Positions 46,590 to 59,050 of a stretch of DNA of 64,000 nt are shown in pieces. The position numbers were made by a program, and so were the translations under genes. Under the pieces are notes generated by a model, which ran no database searches, was not told the DNA's origin, and saw only the letters and a program-made list of their open reading frames with translations. Every line of letters starts with the position of its first letter. Position 1 is the first letter of the stretch. This DNA is from Anaeramoeba flamelloides. Its lineage: Eukaryota > Metamonada > Anaeramoebidae. The stretch covers positions 11,623,001-11,687,000 of the forward strand of contig JANTQA010000015.1 in NCBI GenBank assembly GCA_027625915.1, in the 5' to 3' direction.

Positions 46590-49500
46590 ATCACTTACTT
46601 GTTTTCCATTATTTTTTTTTTATTCGTAGATTCTTTCATTTTTTTTTTTCTTCTTTTTTATTTTTATATGGCTTTCAAGAAGAGATCTCTTTTAATATTT
46701 GCTTTTTAATATTAAATAAATTTTCATTCAATTATCAGTAATTGTAACTTTACGATTTCATTGTGATTTTTTAAATTACTCGATCATTTTAATCGTTTTT
46801 GTTGGTTGCTTTTTTTTTTTTTTTTAATTTTTTTTTAATCTTTATGTTTGAATACTTTTTTTTGTTCTTTAAGAAGAGGAGGATAAGTAGATTTTTCAAT
46901 TTTTGAGAGTCACAGTTTATAAGAAACTGAATTCTTCAAATCATTCCTTTAGATAAATAAATTGATATTTTAATAAAGATGAGAGTTGGATATCTCATAG
47001 TATAAGATATTTACAAACCAACAAAAAAAACACAAATCAAAAAAATGAAAAAATTGATCAAAGAAATATTAATCAAAAATCATTTATTTATTGATCTTTT
47101 TTATAACCTTTGATACAATTACTTCTTCCATACCTGATTTAATTTAGGATCGGTCAAAACTTTTGTTTGGATAATTTTTGATTCATAAATTACTTCCTAT
47201 TTAAACCAAAATTTCAAAATGAATTTTTATTCATCTAGTTCTTGTTTTAGTTAAGAAAATATTATATTTTTTAAATTCTTCTTCAAAAATAAAGATTTAG
47301 TCAAAGGGTTTGTTTGATTTGATAATTATTTATTTCCAAACAAATTGAAAAACCAAATATAATTTTGAAAATCATTATTGCATTTTTTTCTCAATTTTTC
47401 TTTTTCTTTAGCCAGAATCTTTTGAAAAATGGAGTGAATAATCTTTTTTTTCTAACTTTAACATATTTGGAATATTTAAATTATCTAAAAAATATTGAAC
47501 AACTTTAGAAATAAAAAAAAAAACAAGCCCCCAATAAAATTTAAAACACCATATAAACAAGAAATATACTTCTTTAAAAAAATTTAAAAAAGAATCATGA
47601 AGATATTAAAATACTAAAATTTCAATTTTTGAAATAAAAGTTGAAGATTATTTCTTGATTTTTTTTTTTATAATCAATTTCTCTCTATCAAATTTTGTGA
47701 TTATGAGAAAAAATTTATTTGAAATTTTTATTAACACCCTAAACTTCATTTAATTCTCCATTAGTGCTAATAAAAATATCGACTACCATTTTCATTATTA
47801 CGAAAAATACCAGTATGATTTTAAATAATAAAATTATTTTTTTTTTAATTTAAAATCTAGATTTTACAAATATTTTGATAGGTTGGATAATTTCACAGAG
47901 TATTTTTTTAAAATTTTGATTGTATCAAAATTAACTTTTCTGATAAACCATTTTCAGTCAGAGCTGTATAAACGTAGTGGGTGAAATATATATTTAAAAA
48001 GAATTTAAATCGATATTAGAAGAATAAATTTATTATAGAAATTTCTAAATTGAAATTATTTTTTCCAATTTTTTGTCATTTATCTTATTTTTTTTATTTT
48101 TGATTTCTTTTTGATAAGGTAATTTATTTACAATTTTTTTTTTGCAATACCGATACTTACTTCATAAAAATATGTTATTAGAAGGCTATTGAAACAATAA
48201 AAACTATTTTAGAGAAATCATATTTATTTATATTGTAATTTTATTTGGATCTTCAATCAGAGAACAAAATAAAAATTTGTGTGTTTCTAAATGACGATAA
48301 TGAAAAATTTTTTTCAAAAAAAATTAAACATTTACTAATTTTTCATTTTTTGATAACCTCGCTTATAATAAACACTATTTGTTAATAAAATATCTTGGAT
48401 AAATACTTATTTTTCAATATATTTCACAATTAAAGTTGAAAAATCCAATTTTCTATTACTATTAAGATTTTTTTTCAAAATTTAATAGTAAAATATTTGT
48501 ATATTTTTTTTTCATAGTTAAGAATTTATAATCATATTTTTTCAAAGTATTTTTACTTTAATAATTATCTTAGAAATGATTAACGTTTTATTTTCGAGGA
48601 TTAAAGAATTATTTATTGAATAAAATTCGAAAATTTATTTTTTTTTTGATTATACTTAATAGTTTTTTTTAATTTTTAAAATGATCAGAAAATTGAATAA
48701 AATAACCGTTTATTTAAAATAGTAAAACAAAACCGCTGCTGGCCTTTCTTGAGTTTTCTGTTTATTTTTAAAATAAACAGAACATTTAACAAACTTTCGC
48801 ACAATTCTTCAAAAAGTAAAAAAAAAAAAACACCGTTAGCTTTTCTTGAGTTTAAAAAATTGAGATAAATCAATAGATTTTTCTGTATTCTCAAGAAAAT
48901 CTCAAGAAAAGCTAGGCACTTGACGGGCACTTATAATAATTATCATAATAAATTTTTTTTTCTCTATTTCAGTTTTATTCTATGGGTTGAACATTTTTCA
49001 AAATATTCGTTATTATCTATCAAAGTAAATATATCCAAGTTGAATTAAACTAAAATTCATTCTTCTGTTTATTTGGAATTTCCAATCCGAAAAATAAACC
49101 TCATTTTTTCTTGACTAGAGACTTTTAAAAAATGTGGATATACTAACAACAATAAATACAATAGCCTCATGAAACACAAGTTCTCAAATTTTGATTATAT
49201 TGTGAAATAAACTTTATTATTCAAGATGAAAGGTTAATGAACATTGTTGTTTTGTATGAATTTTTTTTTTCAATTTTATTTTTTCATGCTAGTGATATGT
49301 AAACTAAGAATTTTATTTTTTCAATTTTAGAGAAAATTTATTGATTAATTAGGTTTATTTCAGACATATAACCAACTATTCTCTGATATGTATAATTCTA
49401 CTTATTTTTTATTTGTTCTTCCAAGTCCAATTATAAAAAATAATTGATATTTGAAAAAAATGTTGGCTCACTTTGACTGAAACAAATTTTAGAATTCCTT

Positions 49501-49805
49501 TAAATACTAAAAAAAAATTACATGTATTTTTTTTTTTGTGTGCTTATAAAAACTGGGTTTATAAAGTTTTAAAAATCGTGATTTAAATTATTTGTAACAC
49601 TCTTAAGATGTTTGGATCATGCTTTCTAAAACTTGAACTTACTAGTTTTTTAAAATAGCATAACCTTAAAATTTACAATTTTTTTTTCATATTCCGAAGT
49701 TTTGTGGTAATCAGGAAAAATGATATTAAAATAAAAATGTATTGATATTTTTATAATTATTATTTAATGATAACTAATTAATATAAAGATTTTTGTCCCT
49801 CTAGA
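46590..49805. other. Intergenic, non-coding, with repeat E2
   Basis: T-rich 3' region of the alpha-actinin gene with a possible AATAAA near 46715, then AT-rich DNA with no gene or tRNA recognised. Repeat E2 occupies about 48290-49300; the open frame at 48685-48930 lies inside it. Confidence 0.55.
48290..49300 (+). repeat. Dispersed repeat E, copy 2
   Basis: Direct-orientation relative of E1 (38270-39090), with the same block order. It is longer because of an internal tract (about 48740-48910) with imperfect repeats of a CTTTCTTGAGTTT / CTTTTCTTGAGTTT motif and an inverted form (CTCAAGAAAAGCTAG) that E1 lacks. Confidence 0.65.
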
Positions 49806-50816
49806 TTAACCCCAAATAGCTAATATTGCCATTACTGTAAAACCAAGAATGGTAGCAAAAGTTTTTACACCAAGAGAGTTACCATCAAAAGAAGAACGGA
49901 TCTCGATCATCGAAACAAAGAGAAAGCTACCTGAAGCTAATGCTAAAAAGACATTAACAATTTTTTCGCCTGAATAGTCTGACATAACCCAACCAATTAC
50001 TGAACCGATTGGGGTTGTTAGACTAAAAACTAAGACTTCAGAGATGATAAACTTGAGCTTTTTGTCGTATGCACGGACTAAGCTGACACCTAAACTGAAA
50101 GCAGCGCTTGCTTTATGAGAAAGGATTGCTACAAGTATTGGTATAATCTCTTTCCTAGTTGCAATTCCAAAGCTCATCCCAGCGAGTAAAGAATGGAAGG
50201 ATAAGGAAACAAAGAGGATAAAAGAAATTAGCTTTGTGCTGATTGAAGCTTTTTTATTATTCTTGGGAGATGAAAAATCATGGTGGTGGTGGTGGTGATG
50301 GTGGTGGTGATGGTGATCGTGAAGTTCAGTATTAGTCTTGCCTGTAAACTTATTTTTGCCATCACTTGAATCAAAAGTACCACTTCGCAATTTTTCTTTA
50401 TCATTTCCTTCTTCATCTTCGTCTTCGTCTTCGTCTGTTGATGTATGGGAAGATCCCTTTTGAGTACTAACAATTTGATCCACTAACAAGGGTTCCTGTG
50501 ATTGGTAAATCTTTCTCACTTTGAAGATTAAGTAAGGCACTAATGCCTGCTCGAGGAAGAGAAGGAAAAGAAACGTGACACAGCAGCAGAACGCAGCAAC
50601 GGGATAATCGTAATACTTTGAAAGGGTTTCGTTGGCATCTGAGAGCATGTGGACAAGTCCCCCTCCTAAAAAAATACCTGCAGCAAATGCCTCGCCTATT
50701 GAGAGATACAATTGAGAATACTTGGCAATTTTTATTGGTATTAATCCCCCAACCATACCAAATAAAAAAATTATGGGAATGCCTATCGATTTGAGAATGA
50801 CTACTGTACTTTTCAT
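49806..50816 (-). CDS. ZIP (SLC39) family zinc/iron transporter
   Basis: A single exon of 336 residues with eight predicted membrane spans: three before and five after a cytosolic loop. TM4 has HSLLAGMSFG (H208) and TM5 has HKASAAFSLG (H234), the metal-pathway signatures of ZIPs. The loop (about 104-190) holds an acidic DEDEDE tract and a run of twelve histidines after HD, the expected zinc sensor or buffer. The protein should bring zinc or a related divalent metal into the cytosol from outside or from a vesicle. The Glu that follows the TM4 His in many animal ZIPs (HSxxEG) is Ala here, closer to fungal members that have Ile or another residue. The open frame at 50228-50473 on the same strand is a shadow of the His-rich codons. 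Confidence 0.93.
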   Translation of the reverse strand: MKSTVVILKSIGIPIIFLFGMVGGLIPIKIAKYSQLYLSIGEAFAAGIFLGGGLVHMLSDANETLSKYYDYPVAAFCCCVTFLFLLFLEQALVPYLIFKVRKIYQSQEPLLVDQIVSTQKGSSHTSTDEDEDEDEEGNDKEKLRSGTFDSSDGKNKFTGKTNTELHDHHHHHHHHHHHHDFSSPKNNKKASISTKLISFILFVSLSFHSLLAGMSFGIATRKEIIPILVAILSHKASAAFSLGVSLVRAYDKKLKFIISEVLVFSLTTPIGSVIGWVMSDYSGEKIVNVFLALASGSFLFVSMIEIRSSFDGNSLGVKTFATILGFTVMAILAIWG

Positions 50817-53800
50817 TTGTTTGTTTGTTTGTTTGTTTTTTTTTGAATTACGCTTTGCTCTTCTCTTTTAAAGAGCACAGTTTACTTTGCAATGAAAAAA
50901 AGAAGTTTTGAAAAAAATGAGAAAATCAAAAAAGTTTGATATTTTTTGAAACATAAAGCCGATTCGAAGAAAATTTTTTTAAGGTTCTGTGAGATTTAGA
51001 AACCGAAAGAAGGAATTGTTGGCCAATTTTTTCCTTCTACTCGTTTTTTGGAATAAAAAAGAAAAATTTTTCAACTTGTCTCCTTTTTTTTTTCAATTTA
51101 TGGTAGTCTAAATAACTCAGGTTGAACAACTTTGACCCATACTAAAATTTAACTCTGTTTTTTTTTTCAAGTTTGAGTATTGGAAGGTAGGAAGACACAC
51201 ATAGAGACTTTGTTCAGATTTAAATTGATATTAGACCTGGAATTACTGTAAATGATTCAAAAATATTAAATAATTTTATTTCAAAAATTTCGTCATATTT
51301 ACAAATTTTACGAAAGAATAATACTTTTTTTGTCAAAAATTAACTAATGATCTTTTTGAACTTTTTTTTTTACTTCCAAAATTAGGATTTAATCTTTCAT
51401 TATCAACAGAATTCTTTTTTAAAATTGATTTAAAGAACCCTATTCTTCCTTACGTGTAGTTGTTATCCCATTGGTATGTTTCTTTTATGTCTAGAGTTAG
51501 CTAATATTTTTTTATCTGTGAAATATTTTTGTATTGGGATAAATTACAAAGTAAGGGGCTAATTACACTACTGTAAGAGATGATTTTGGTTTAGAATTGA
51601 AGTTAGGTTAATTACTAGTGGTATAAGAATCATAAAAGATGAACAACCAAATCAATAAGATATAAAATTCCAATTTATTTTGGGAAAATTAGAATTTGTT
51701 TTAGAAAAGAGACTGAAATATTTGAACAATTATAGATCATATGAAATATAATATTTTATAAAGTTTTATTTTAGAAGTACATTAACGGGTTATCTCTATA
51801 ATTTTCGAAGTTTTTACTAATAAGAAATAGAAATTAAAATTTTCTTTTTGAGTTGGTTTGCCTTTTTTTTCATTTATTATTTGTGACTTTCCCAAATCTT
51901 GTTTTCACAATATCCCAATTCAATATACTAACTCAAGAAAAAACTCAAGTCCAATTTACTGCTCAAAAGATAATCAAAAAGTTCAATTCAGCGTCCTCTG
52001 GTGGGTTTCAAATCACATCTATTGAATTTAGTTCTCTCCTGTTGACTAATTCCAATTTAAATTCATTTAAGATGTTGTAATGACTAAGTCTATCAATTTA
52101 TATAATTGTTTTTAACGACTTGAAAATCCTTAAAAATAAAATAATAAAAAAAAAATCGGTGGAATAAAAGCAACTGAAAGGGGGAAATTTGGAAAAGGGT
52201 AAAAGGTCGAAAAAATAAAAATTAATAAAATATTATATTTAATTTTTTAATTTGAATTTTTAAGTTCTTAAAACAAAATAATTTTGAATAAAATTCACAA
52301 AATATTAAAATTTTCAAGTTACTTGAAAAGTTAGAAAGGATCGAATTATAGATATTTTGTATTTTGTATTACTTTCTTTTAAATTTGCTTTAAATAAAAA
52401 TTATTTGAAAATTTCTCTTTGATTAAACTTATTCGTAATTTCTTAATTATTTATATAAAATGAAGTGATCTTGTTTCCAAAAAGATCACAAAGAAAAAAG
52501 TATTCTTTTAAACTTAATGATAGAGATATTGCAAACTAATTCAGAGAGTCTCTTGTTTGATCATGAATTCGAGATTTAATTAAATTATAAATAATAAAAA
52601 ATAGTGAGAAAAATTTTTATTTTGTTAAACTTTCTGTATTTATTATTTTGACTCGTTTTCAGGTAAAAATAAAAAAAAAATACTTTGGATTCATACTTGA
52701 ATATTAAAAAAAGGATGGGAAATGTAGATATTTTATCTAATACAGAAAAATAAAAAAAAACTGATATTATAAACCAACACTATTTTATTGTACCATCTGA
52801 ATTTCCCTTTCTTTGTGGTTTGAAATATAATGTTATATCGGATAACATTTTTAATTGATTTATAACTTAAAATACAATAATAATAATAATATATGAGTTT
52901 ATTTTAAGAATTTAAGGTAATAAAAATACAATAAATAATTAATTTTTCAAGCAAAATTTTCTCAAAATTATCTTATAAAACAATTTAAATATTAAAATAA
53001 ATTGGGTTTGTTACTTACTTCCATTACTGCACAATTCCCAGTTAATTATATTTATACCATTTTAGAGATTTTATTATATTTTAAAATAATCTGGTAAATG
53101 AACTAAACGGATTTTGATTTTATAGCATTTTTTAAAAAAAATTTGAATCTGGATTACAAAATATTATGATCTTGATAAAAAATGAGATCTATTTCATTTT
53201 AATCCTTTTAAAGTACTTCTATAACTCTATCAGAAAGTATAATCATGTAAATGATCAGTTTAATTATTAAATACCAAAAAATAGATAAAAATGTTTTTTT
53301 TTTCTTTTTGAAGTTGAAATTGAAAATAAAATAACTTTTTTATGGATCCAATTTTTACAGATAAAGTTTCGAATTCCTTTTAATCGGTCCATTCTCCAAT
53401 CCATTTTTCAAATACAATACCCCCTTCTTTTTCTCAATAATATATATCCCCCTTTAGTATATAACCCTTTCCTTTTCTTTCTTTCTTTTTTTTTTATCCT
53501 CATTTGCTAATTCTATTTAATAACAAAGATTAATGACATATATTTTGATTCTTGTTTTTTTTTCTTTTTAAACCCCCCAATTGAAAGTGATAAAATTTAT
53601 ATTATCATCAATTTGAACAAAATTGATCACCATATATTTTTTTTCTTTTTCGTTTTGTTCAATCCACTAGGCCAATTCGAATAAATCGAGAGATTTTATT
53701 TTATTTTTTTTAAGTGTTTTTTCCACTAGTTTGAAAACGATCTTCAGTTTCATTACACGGAAATTATTTTCTCCGCCTTTCTCATGCTTTTCATAACTTT

Positions 53801-53928
53801 TGGCATATAATTCAAAAAATTTTTGTTTTTATTGTTCTTTTTTCTTGTATTTTTTAATTTTTATGATTCAATTCTTTTTTTTTTCTTCACTTGTGATTTA
53901 TGAGGGTTATAAAAATCGAGTTTTTATA

Positions 53929-54121
53929 CAGTCGGGTCCACTTTTAAGGTACAAACTGCAAAGAAATTTATAGCACAAAAAATTTCTCAAATTAAAGTAC
54001 AAAATTTAAATTATAGTAAAATAATTTGTAAAAAAAAATTCAAAATTTTGTGCTTTAATTTTAGATTTTTTTGTGCCTTAAATTTCTTTGAAAGTTTGTG
54101 CCTTAAAAGTGGAACTGGCTG
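53929..54121. repeat. Tc1/mariner-style MITE B2
   Basis: Ends CAGTCGGGTCCACTTTTAAG and CTTAAAAGTGGAACTGGCTG, flanked on both sides by TA (53927-53928 and 54122-54123). It sits within the left arm of C2; the uninterrupted version of that site is at 37141 in C1. Confidence 0.88.
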
Positions 54122-54366
54122 TAATTTTAGAGATAAATAAGGAATTCCATGGATTTATCTAAATTTTGGTCATAGTGTAAGAAACATTTGTTTATATTAA
54201 TAGACATATAATAATTTTTATCTAAAAATCATTTGATAAATACCAATCTTGCAATTTTTGAAAAAATAATTAATTTTTAAAACAATGTATTATTATTCAT
54301 TAAACAATTTTACTATGTTAATCCATTTGAGTCCAAAAATTAAAACATGTGTTTCTTTTACGATTA

Positions 54367-54565
54367 CAGTCAGTTTCACTTTTAAGGCACAAACTTTCAA
54401 AGAAATTTAAGTCACAAAAAAAATCCGAAATTTAAGGCACAAAATTTCGAATTTTTTTTTTTTACAATTTATTTTTACTAGAATTTGAATTTTGTGCCTT
54501 AATTAAAAATTTTTTTGTGCCTTAAATTTAGTTGAAAGTTTGTGTCTTAAAAGTGAAACTGACTG
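54367..54565. repeat. Tc1/mariner-style MITE B3
   Basis: Ends CAGTCAGTTTCACTTTTAAG and CTTAAAAGTGAAACTGACTG are a perfect inverted pair, flanked by TA on both sides. An inner AAGGCACAAA motif is repeated in direct and inverted form about every 40 bp. Confidence 0.9.
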
Positions 54566-56328
54566 TATTGAAAGTTGGGTAAATTCAATAGAGGCATTTA
54601 TTTATCTCTTAAATTGTAAAAAATCAATTTTTCATAGCATTTCATATTTTCACTTGTGTTTTTTAAGATGAAATTTCTTCTCTAAATCAGGAATTTTGTT
54701 CAAAGAAAAAAAATATTTTCATTGAATTTGTGCTTTCCAACAAAAAAAAAAAAAAAACTAGTTTTGAAGTATAAGCTGGAAAAAAAATAAATTTTTTTTA
54801 AGATTGTAGTATTATTAAGAGGGTTTTAAAAGAGGTGGGTTGAAATTTGTATCTCTTTTTGATAAAGATGGGTTGAAAATGAAGTGAAATTTTTTGCCGT
54901 GGGTAGTCAAATACCTTAAAAATAAATAAAAATAAAAATTGAACTTGTTAGTACTATTTGAAAATATACGGGAAAAAAATAACTATGTAAACTTTCATAC
55001 CCCTAATTTCTTTTTTATTGGTTTTCAGGGACTAATCAAAAAAAAAAGTCTTCATGTAAATTTAATATAATTTCCAAAAAAAAAAAAAAAATCATCCCAT
55101 ATTGAAAATGAGAACCAAAGAAAAAATCTGATTACTACAAAGACAAAACTTAACTTACTTTTGAAATTATTTTCAGAAATTAATTATTCGTTAAAAACTT
55201 TGATCCATCATTCTCATTTTTGAAAAGTCCAAAATTAAAAATATTTCTGAAATATTTAATAAAAAATAATTTATCATGAAAAGAATATTGAAATCTTATT
55301 GTTTGTAAATTGATGTATATGAAAAAAAAAACACTTTAAAAATAAAACTAATAAGTTCTAAAACAATCCAGTAAAGGAAAAATCTATTGAATTTCAAAAA
55401 AATTACAATATTTATTTTAAACTTGTAAAAATATAATTTTTTTATTCAAAGAGTAGTTCAAATCAATTTTTTCTCTGGATTTCAAGAAAAAAATTAGAGA
55501 AAAAAAAATCTAAACAATCAAATTTAAGATTTTTCCTAAAATACCATTTTAAAACCTTGAAAATTCAACTTATAATCTAAAAAAATCCTTTTTAATTTGA
55601 TTATTTATAATCAATAATTAATATCCTATAAAATTTTTTTCATTAGTTTATAGACAACCCAAAGATAAAATGTATCAATAGATTTTATTATTTTTTCTCA
55701 ATTTTTTAAAAATTTTCAAACAAATCAAACTAATTCTAATTAATGATTCAAATAAAAAAAAATAATTATAAGAGATATTTATCAAATGCCTAATTTTAAT
55801 AATTACAGTTCCTTTTTTATACTTTGTATATTTGAAAGGGTATATTGTCTAATCTTTTAAATTACAAGAAATTTAACAAATATTTGTGAATAAAATTAAT
55901 TATCAATTCTTTTAGATCTTCAGGGTTCGATATTTTGAATTAATTTTTCTTGTATTTTTAAAATAAGATTAAAACTCAAATATTATTTGTTCATACAGAC
56001 TCTCAGAAATCACTAAAGAAGATATTTCTTCAAAATAAAAAAAATTTTTGGCAAATTTTTCTTTTTCTAATTTGATATAAAAATTCAAATAAAAAAAGTT
56101 CAGATCTTTTGACTGAAAAATAAAAATTTGGAACAATGATACTCTTTTTAAAAAGGATAACTCATTTCTCGAAAGTTGATAAATGAAGTTATATATCGGG
56201 TTTAATTGTAGAATTGTGTAAATAATTACTCTATTAGACCTGGTAAAAAAAATAAATAAGTGTTATTAGACCCGTAAAGAGAATTTTGAAAACTTTTTGG
56301 TTGAAATAGTTCAAAAAATACTTCACTT

Positions 56329-56781
56329 GATAAAAATCTCTGACAAAGAATTGAATTGTGAATATTCTGTTAATTGATGTGTAATTTCCAAATATATAAA
56401 ATCAAATCCTTTTTATAACGAACCAATTTTTCTATTAACCGAGTAATAAACCTACCCAAAGTTCATTAAAGTGGGGTGTCTATAGAATACTCATTTAATT
56501 GTGATACAACTAAAGTAGATTAACTTTCTTTTGAATCAATAGAGTTTTTGAGAAGTTTACTTTGATTTGGAAAATGATACTTTTTATTCTTGTTTTTTGA
56601 TTGATTGAAAATTGTTTGAAACAAAAATAATTTTATTAGTCATTACTCTAATAAGTGGGTTAGTTATGAATTTAAAAAGTTTGATTCTCAACAAAAAAGG
56701 ATTTGAAAAATAACAGTAAAAGAAATTACCCATCAATTAACCTAATATTCACAACCCAGTACCTTGTCAGGGATTTTTATC
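56329..56781 (-). repeat. MITE-like element G2
   Basis: The left end GATAAAAATCTCTGACAAAG and the complement of the right end (GATAAAAATCCCTGACAAGG) continue as inverted repeats for about 65 bp. The interior is the reverse complement of G1. Non-coding, about 450 bp. Confidence 0.8.
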
Positions 56782-57529
56782 ATGTCTGTTATTTTCTTCA
56801 CTTCTTTAACACTTTCTTTTTGCGGAATTTTATTTCTCCTTCTGACGATTTGATCGCAAAAAAATAAACAATTAGGTTAACTTTTCCAAACTGCTACTAA
56901 ACTCAAAGACTCTCAACCAATAACTTTTCATTATTTTTCATCAATCCAAAAAAAAAAATTAACAGATAAAGAACTAAATTTTTGAGTAAAAAGTCAACAA
57001 ATGCTTTTTGGTTGACCCAAAGTCAATTTTTATACTTTTAGAAGTGATTGAACCTGATCTCTGGAATAACCAAACTTTACAGACGACAAATAAGTTGTTA
57101 TTCTCTCAATTATAATTCTATTAATTTCGAATTGGCAAAGCCTTAAAAGAAAATTATTTTTCATTTTCTTTCATAATTTGTTCTAAAAATGACAGAGTTT
57201 GGCAAAAGGTAATACCAAAATTCCCCGCGATAAGATTGTTGACGAATCTAAATAATAATTACTAACGAAATCAAAATATTTTAGCGAAAAAGTTTAAACG
57301 AATCAATATTTGGAAAAACCCTAATAAAGATTCTAAATTTCTTTTTTGACATCTAGTGTGATTATTCAAGTTCTTTTCTAAATATTATTTTCCAAAGTCA
57401 GAAAATTAATTCTATTGTTAATTGAAGAACTAAATTTACAAAACTCAAATATTTTGAATCCATAATTTGTATTTAACAAATTAGATAAATTCTCAAAATC
57501 ATTTTTTTATTTGACTTGAAAATTAAAAA

Positions 57530-59050
57530 ATGTTGAAAATAATTTTTTTTCTTTTAATTCTTTCCTCCCCAATTTTTTGTGACATTGACTCAATTCATGG
57601 CTGGAAGCGTGTCACGTTTCAAGGAAAGGAAGTCAGCAGTAACTTTTGTGGATATTCTCAAGGATCTTGCAATTTGTCCGATTACTTTTCGGCAATTGCA
57701 GTGTACACAACTGGCTTTGTTGCTGTTGGCTTTCTAACTTTGTTTATGTTCATCTTTTGGGGGTGCTTTAGGCCTTTGTGCTGTCGGTGTTTCAAATGCT
57801 TTGAATTCCGCGGCAGCAGCGAGAGAAAAAGAAAAGTGATGACATTGTTTGTCGTACTGTTTTTAATTTTTAGCATTGTGACCTTTTCGATCTCGCTTTC
57901 TGGATCATCGAAGATCAGCGGTGGCTTTAACGAAATGGGTGAAAAAGTTGTCAATGTCAGCGAAAAAGTTCAAAAGAAGGTCCTTGTTGTCAACAAGGCA
58001 TTAAAGGCGTTTGATGACTCCTATAATTTTGATAGCGCTGTTAAGGCCGCAGACTCTATAGTTGATGGCGCAAAAACTGCACGGGACACACTGAACACTG
58101 GTAACGATGTTCGGAATTCGTTAATTGCTAGCACCTCCTCATTTGTTTTGCTACTCTTGATTATCAGCACGATTTTTCTTTTTTTCCAATCGACAGTGAA
58201 AGGATCAAGAGGGGTGTCGATTTGTGTTTTGTTTTTTATTTTTGTCTTATGGCTCGTGTTTGCCTTACATTTCTTCACAATGGTACTTTTTGCAGATATT
58301 TGTTATGAAATCGAGAAAGGTGATAACAATGATTCCTTGGATATCTTGATCAATTGCAGCAAATCGGATTCCTTTGATGTCTTTTCCGGTCCAACTTCTG
58401 ATCTTCAACAAAAAAATGATGAAATGGGATGTACCAAGGTCGAGACCTTGTGTAACCAGAAGGCAAATTTAACAAATCACAACCAAGAATGTTCTCAGGA
58501 TCCGCAGTCCTGTAACGAAGACGATCGTGATTTTACCAATTGGCAAAACGAAAAGATGCCAAATTTTGAAAAAGGATGCTATGATCCAAATAATGCCTAT
58601 GACAACCAGGACTATGGGGAAAATTCACAAAGCGACTGCTCTTCGGGGTTGGTTTGGACCCAAGATCAATGTGTCCATTATTTAACAATTGATCAATGCA
58701 AAGACGATTGCAATGACAAAACCTTGAAGGACGCATCATCCGAGTATGGTACCTTAGAAGAAGATCATAACACGTTGAAAGGGATTAATGACGATATCAG
58801 TGACCTAGTTGATTGTTCTTTAATTAATGACGGATGGTCCTCCCTTAGAAATAGCCTATGTGTAAAATCATTTGGTGGATTCGAATTATTCATTGGCGGT
58901 GGTATTACCTACTTAGTATTTGCTACACTTCTTTGCATAATCTTTATCATATGCAGAAAACTTTTCATTCAAAAATTCGACGAATACAATCTTTTAAATG
59001 AAAACGAGCAAGGATCCTTATATGAAGGTATTTTATTAGAAAAAAAATAA
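57530..59050 (+). CDS. Five-span membrane protein with Cys-rich ectodomain (Tweety/prominin-like topology)
   Basis: A single exon of 506 residues. A signal peptide (MLKIIFFLLILSSPIFC) is followed by a short ectodomain (HGWKRV...VSSNFCGYSQGSC), TM1 (about 58-80), a short Cys-rich cytosolic turn (CFRPLCCRCFKCFEF), TM2 (about 104-124), a helical ectodomain loop, TM3 (about 203-220), TM4 (about 229-256), a large Cys-, Asp- and Asn-rich ectodomain (about 257-440, some 16 Cys) with NxS/T sites, TM5 (about 448-470) and a short cytosolic tail. This order matches prominins, Tweety proteins and the plant/Dictyostelium family typified by DDB_G0292058. The last is my best guess from the start of the ectodomain and the Cys-rich turn. 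Function is unknown; such proteins shape membrane protrusions or act in membrane fusion or ion flux. The gene is richer in G and C than its flanks. Confidence 0.6.
   Translation: MLKIIFFLLILSSPIFCDIDSIHGWKRVTFQGKEVSSNFCGYSQGSCNLSDYFSAIAVYTTGFVAVGFLTLFMFIFWGCFRPLCCRCFKCFEFRGSSERKRKVMTLFVVLFLIFSIVTFSISLSGSSKISGGFNEMGEKVVNVSEKVQKKVLVVNKALKAFDDSYNFDSAVKAADSIVDGAKTARDTLNTGNDVRNSLIASTSSFVLLLLIISTIFLFFQSTVKGSRGVSICVLFFIFVLWLVFALHFFTMVLFADICYEIEKGDNNDSLDILINCSKSDSFDVFSGPTSDLQQKNDEMGCTKVETLCNQKANLTNHNQECSQDPQSCNEDDRDFTNWQNEKMPNFEKGCYDPNNAYDNQDYGENSQSDCSSGLVWTQDQCVHYLTIDQCKDDCNDKTLKDASSEYGTLEEDHNTLKGINDDISDLVDCSLINDGWSSLRNSLCVKSFGGFELFIGGGITYLVFATLLCIIFIICRKLFIQKFDEYNLLNENEQGSLYEGILLEKK

Larger units (their letters stand above)
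53905..54645. repeat. MITE-like element C2, interrupted twice by element B
   Basis: The left end (AAAAATCGAGTTTTTA | ATTTTAGAGATAAATAAGGA) is split by B2, and the right end (ATTTATCTCTTAAATTGTAA...) corresponds to the right arm of C1. The inner part holds B3 at the same point where C1 holds a B remnant. Confidence 0.75.
50817..57529. other. Longest intergenic gap, with C2 carrying B2 and B3, and G2
   Basis: 6.7 kb. No convincing gene: an open frame at 51853-52080 (75 codons, ending SNLNSFKML) has slightly richer composition than its surroundings but no motif, so I leave it uncalled. Element C2 (about 53905-54645) contains B2 and B3; G2 lies at 56329-56781. A single I-like arm may lie near 54862-54912. 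No tRNA seen. Confidence 0.55.

Noticed and set aside
51853-52080. 75-codon open frame with slightly richer composition
   Set aside because: No motif, no neighbouring exon, no signal peptide and no similarity that I recognise; possible gene relic but not supportable.
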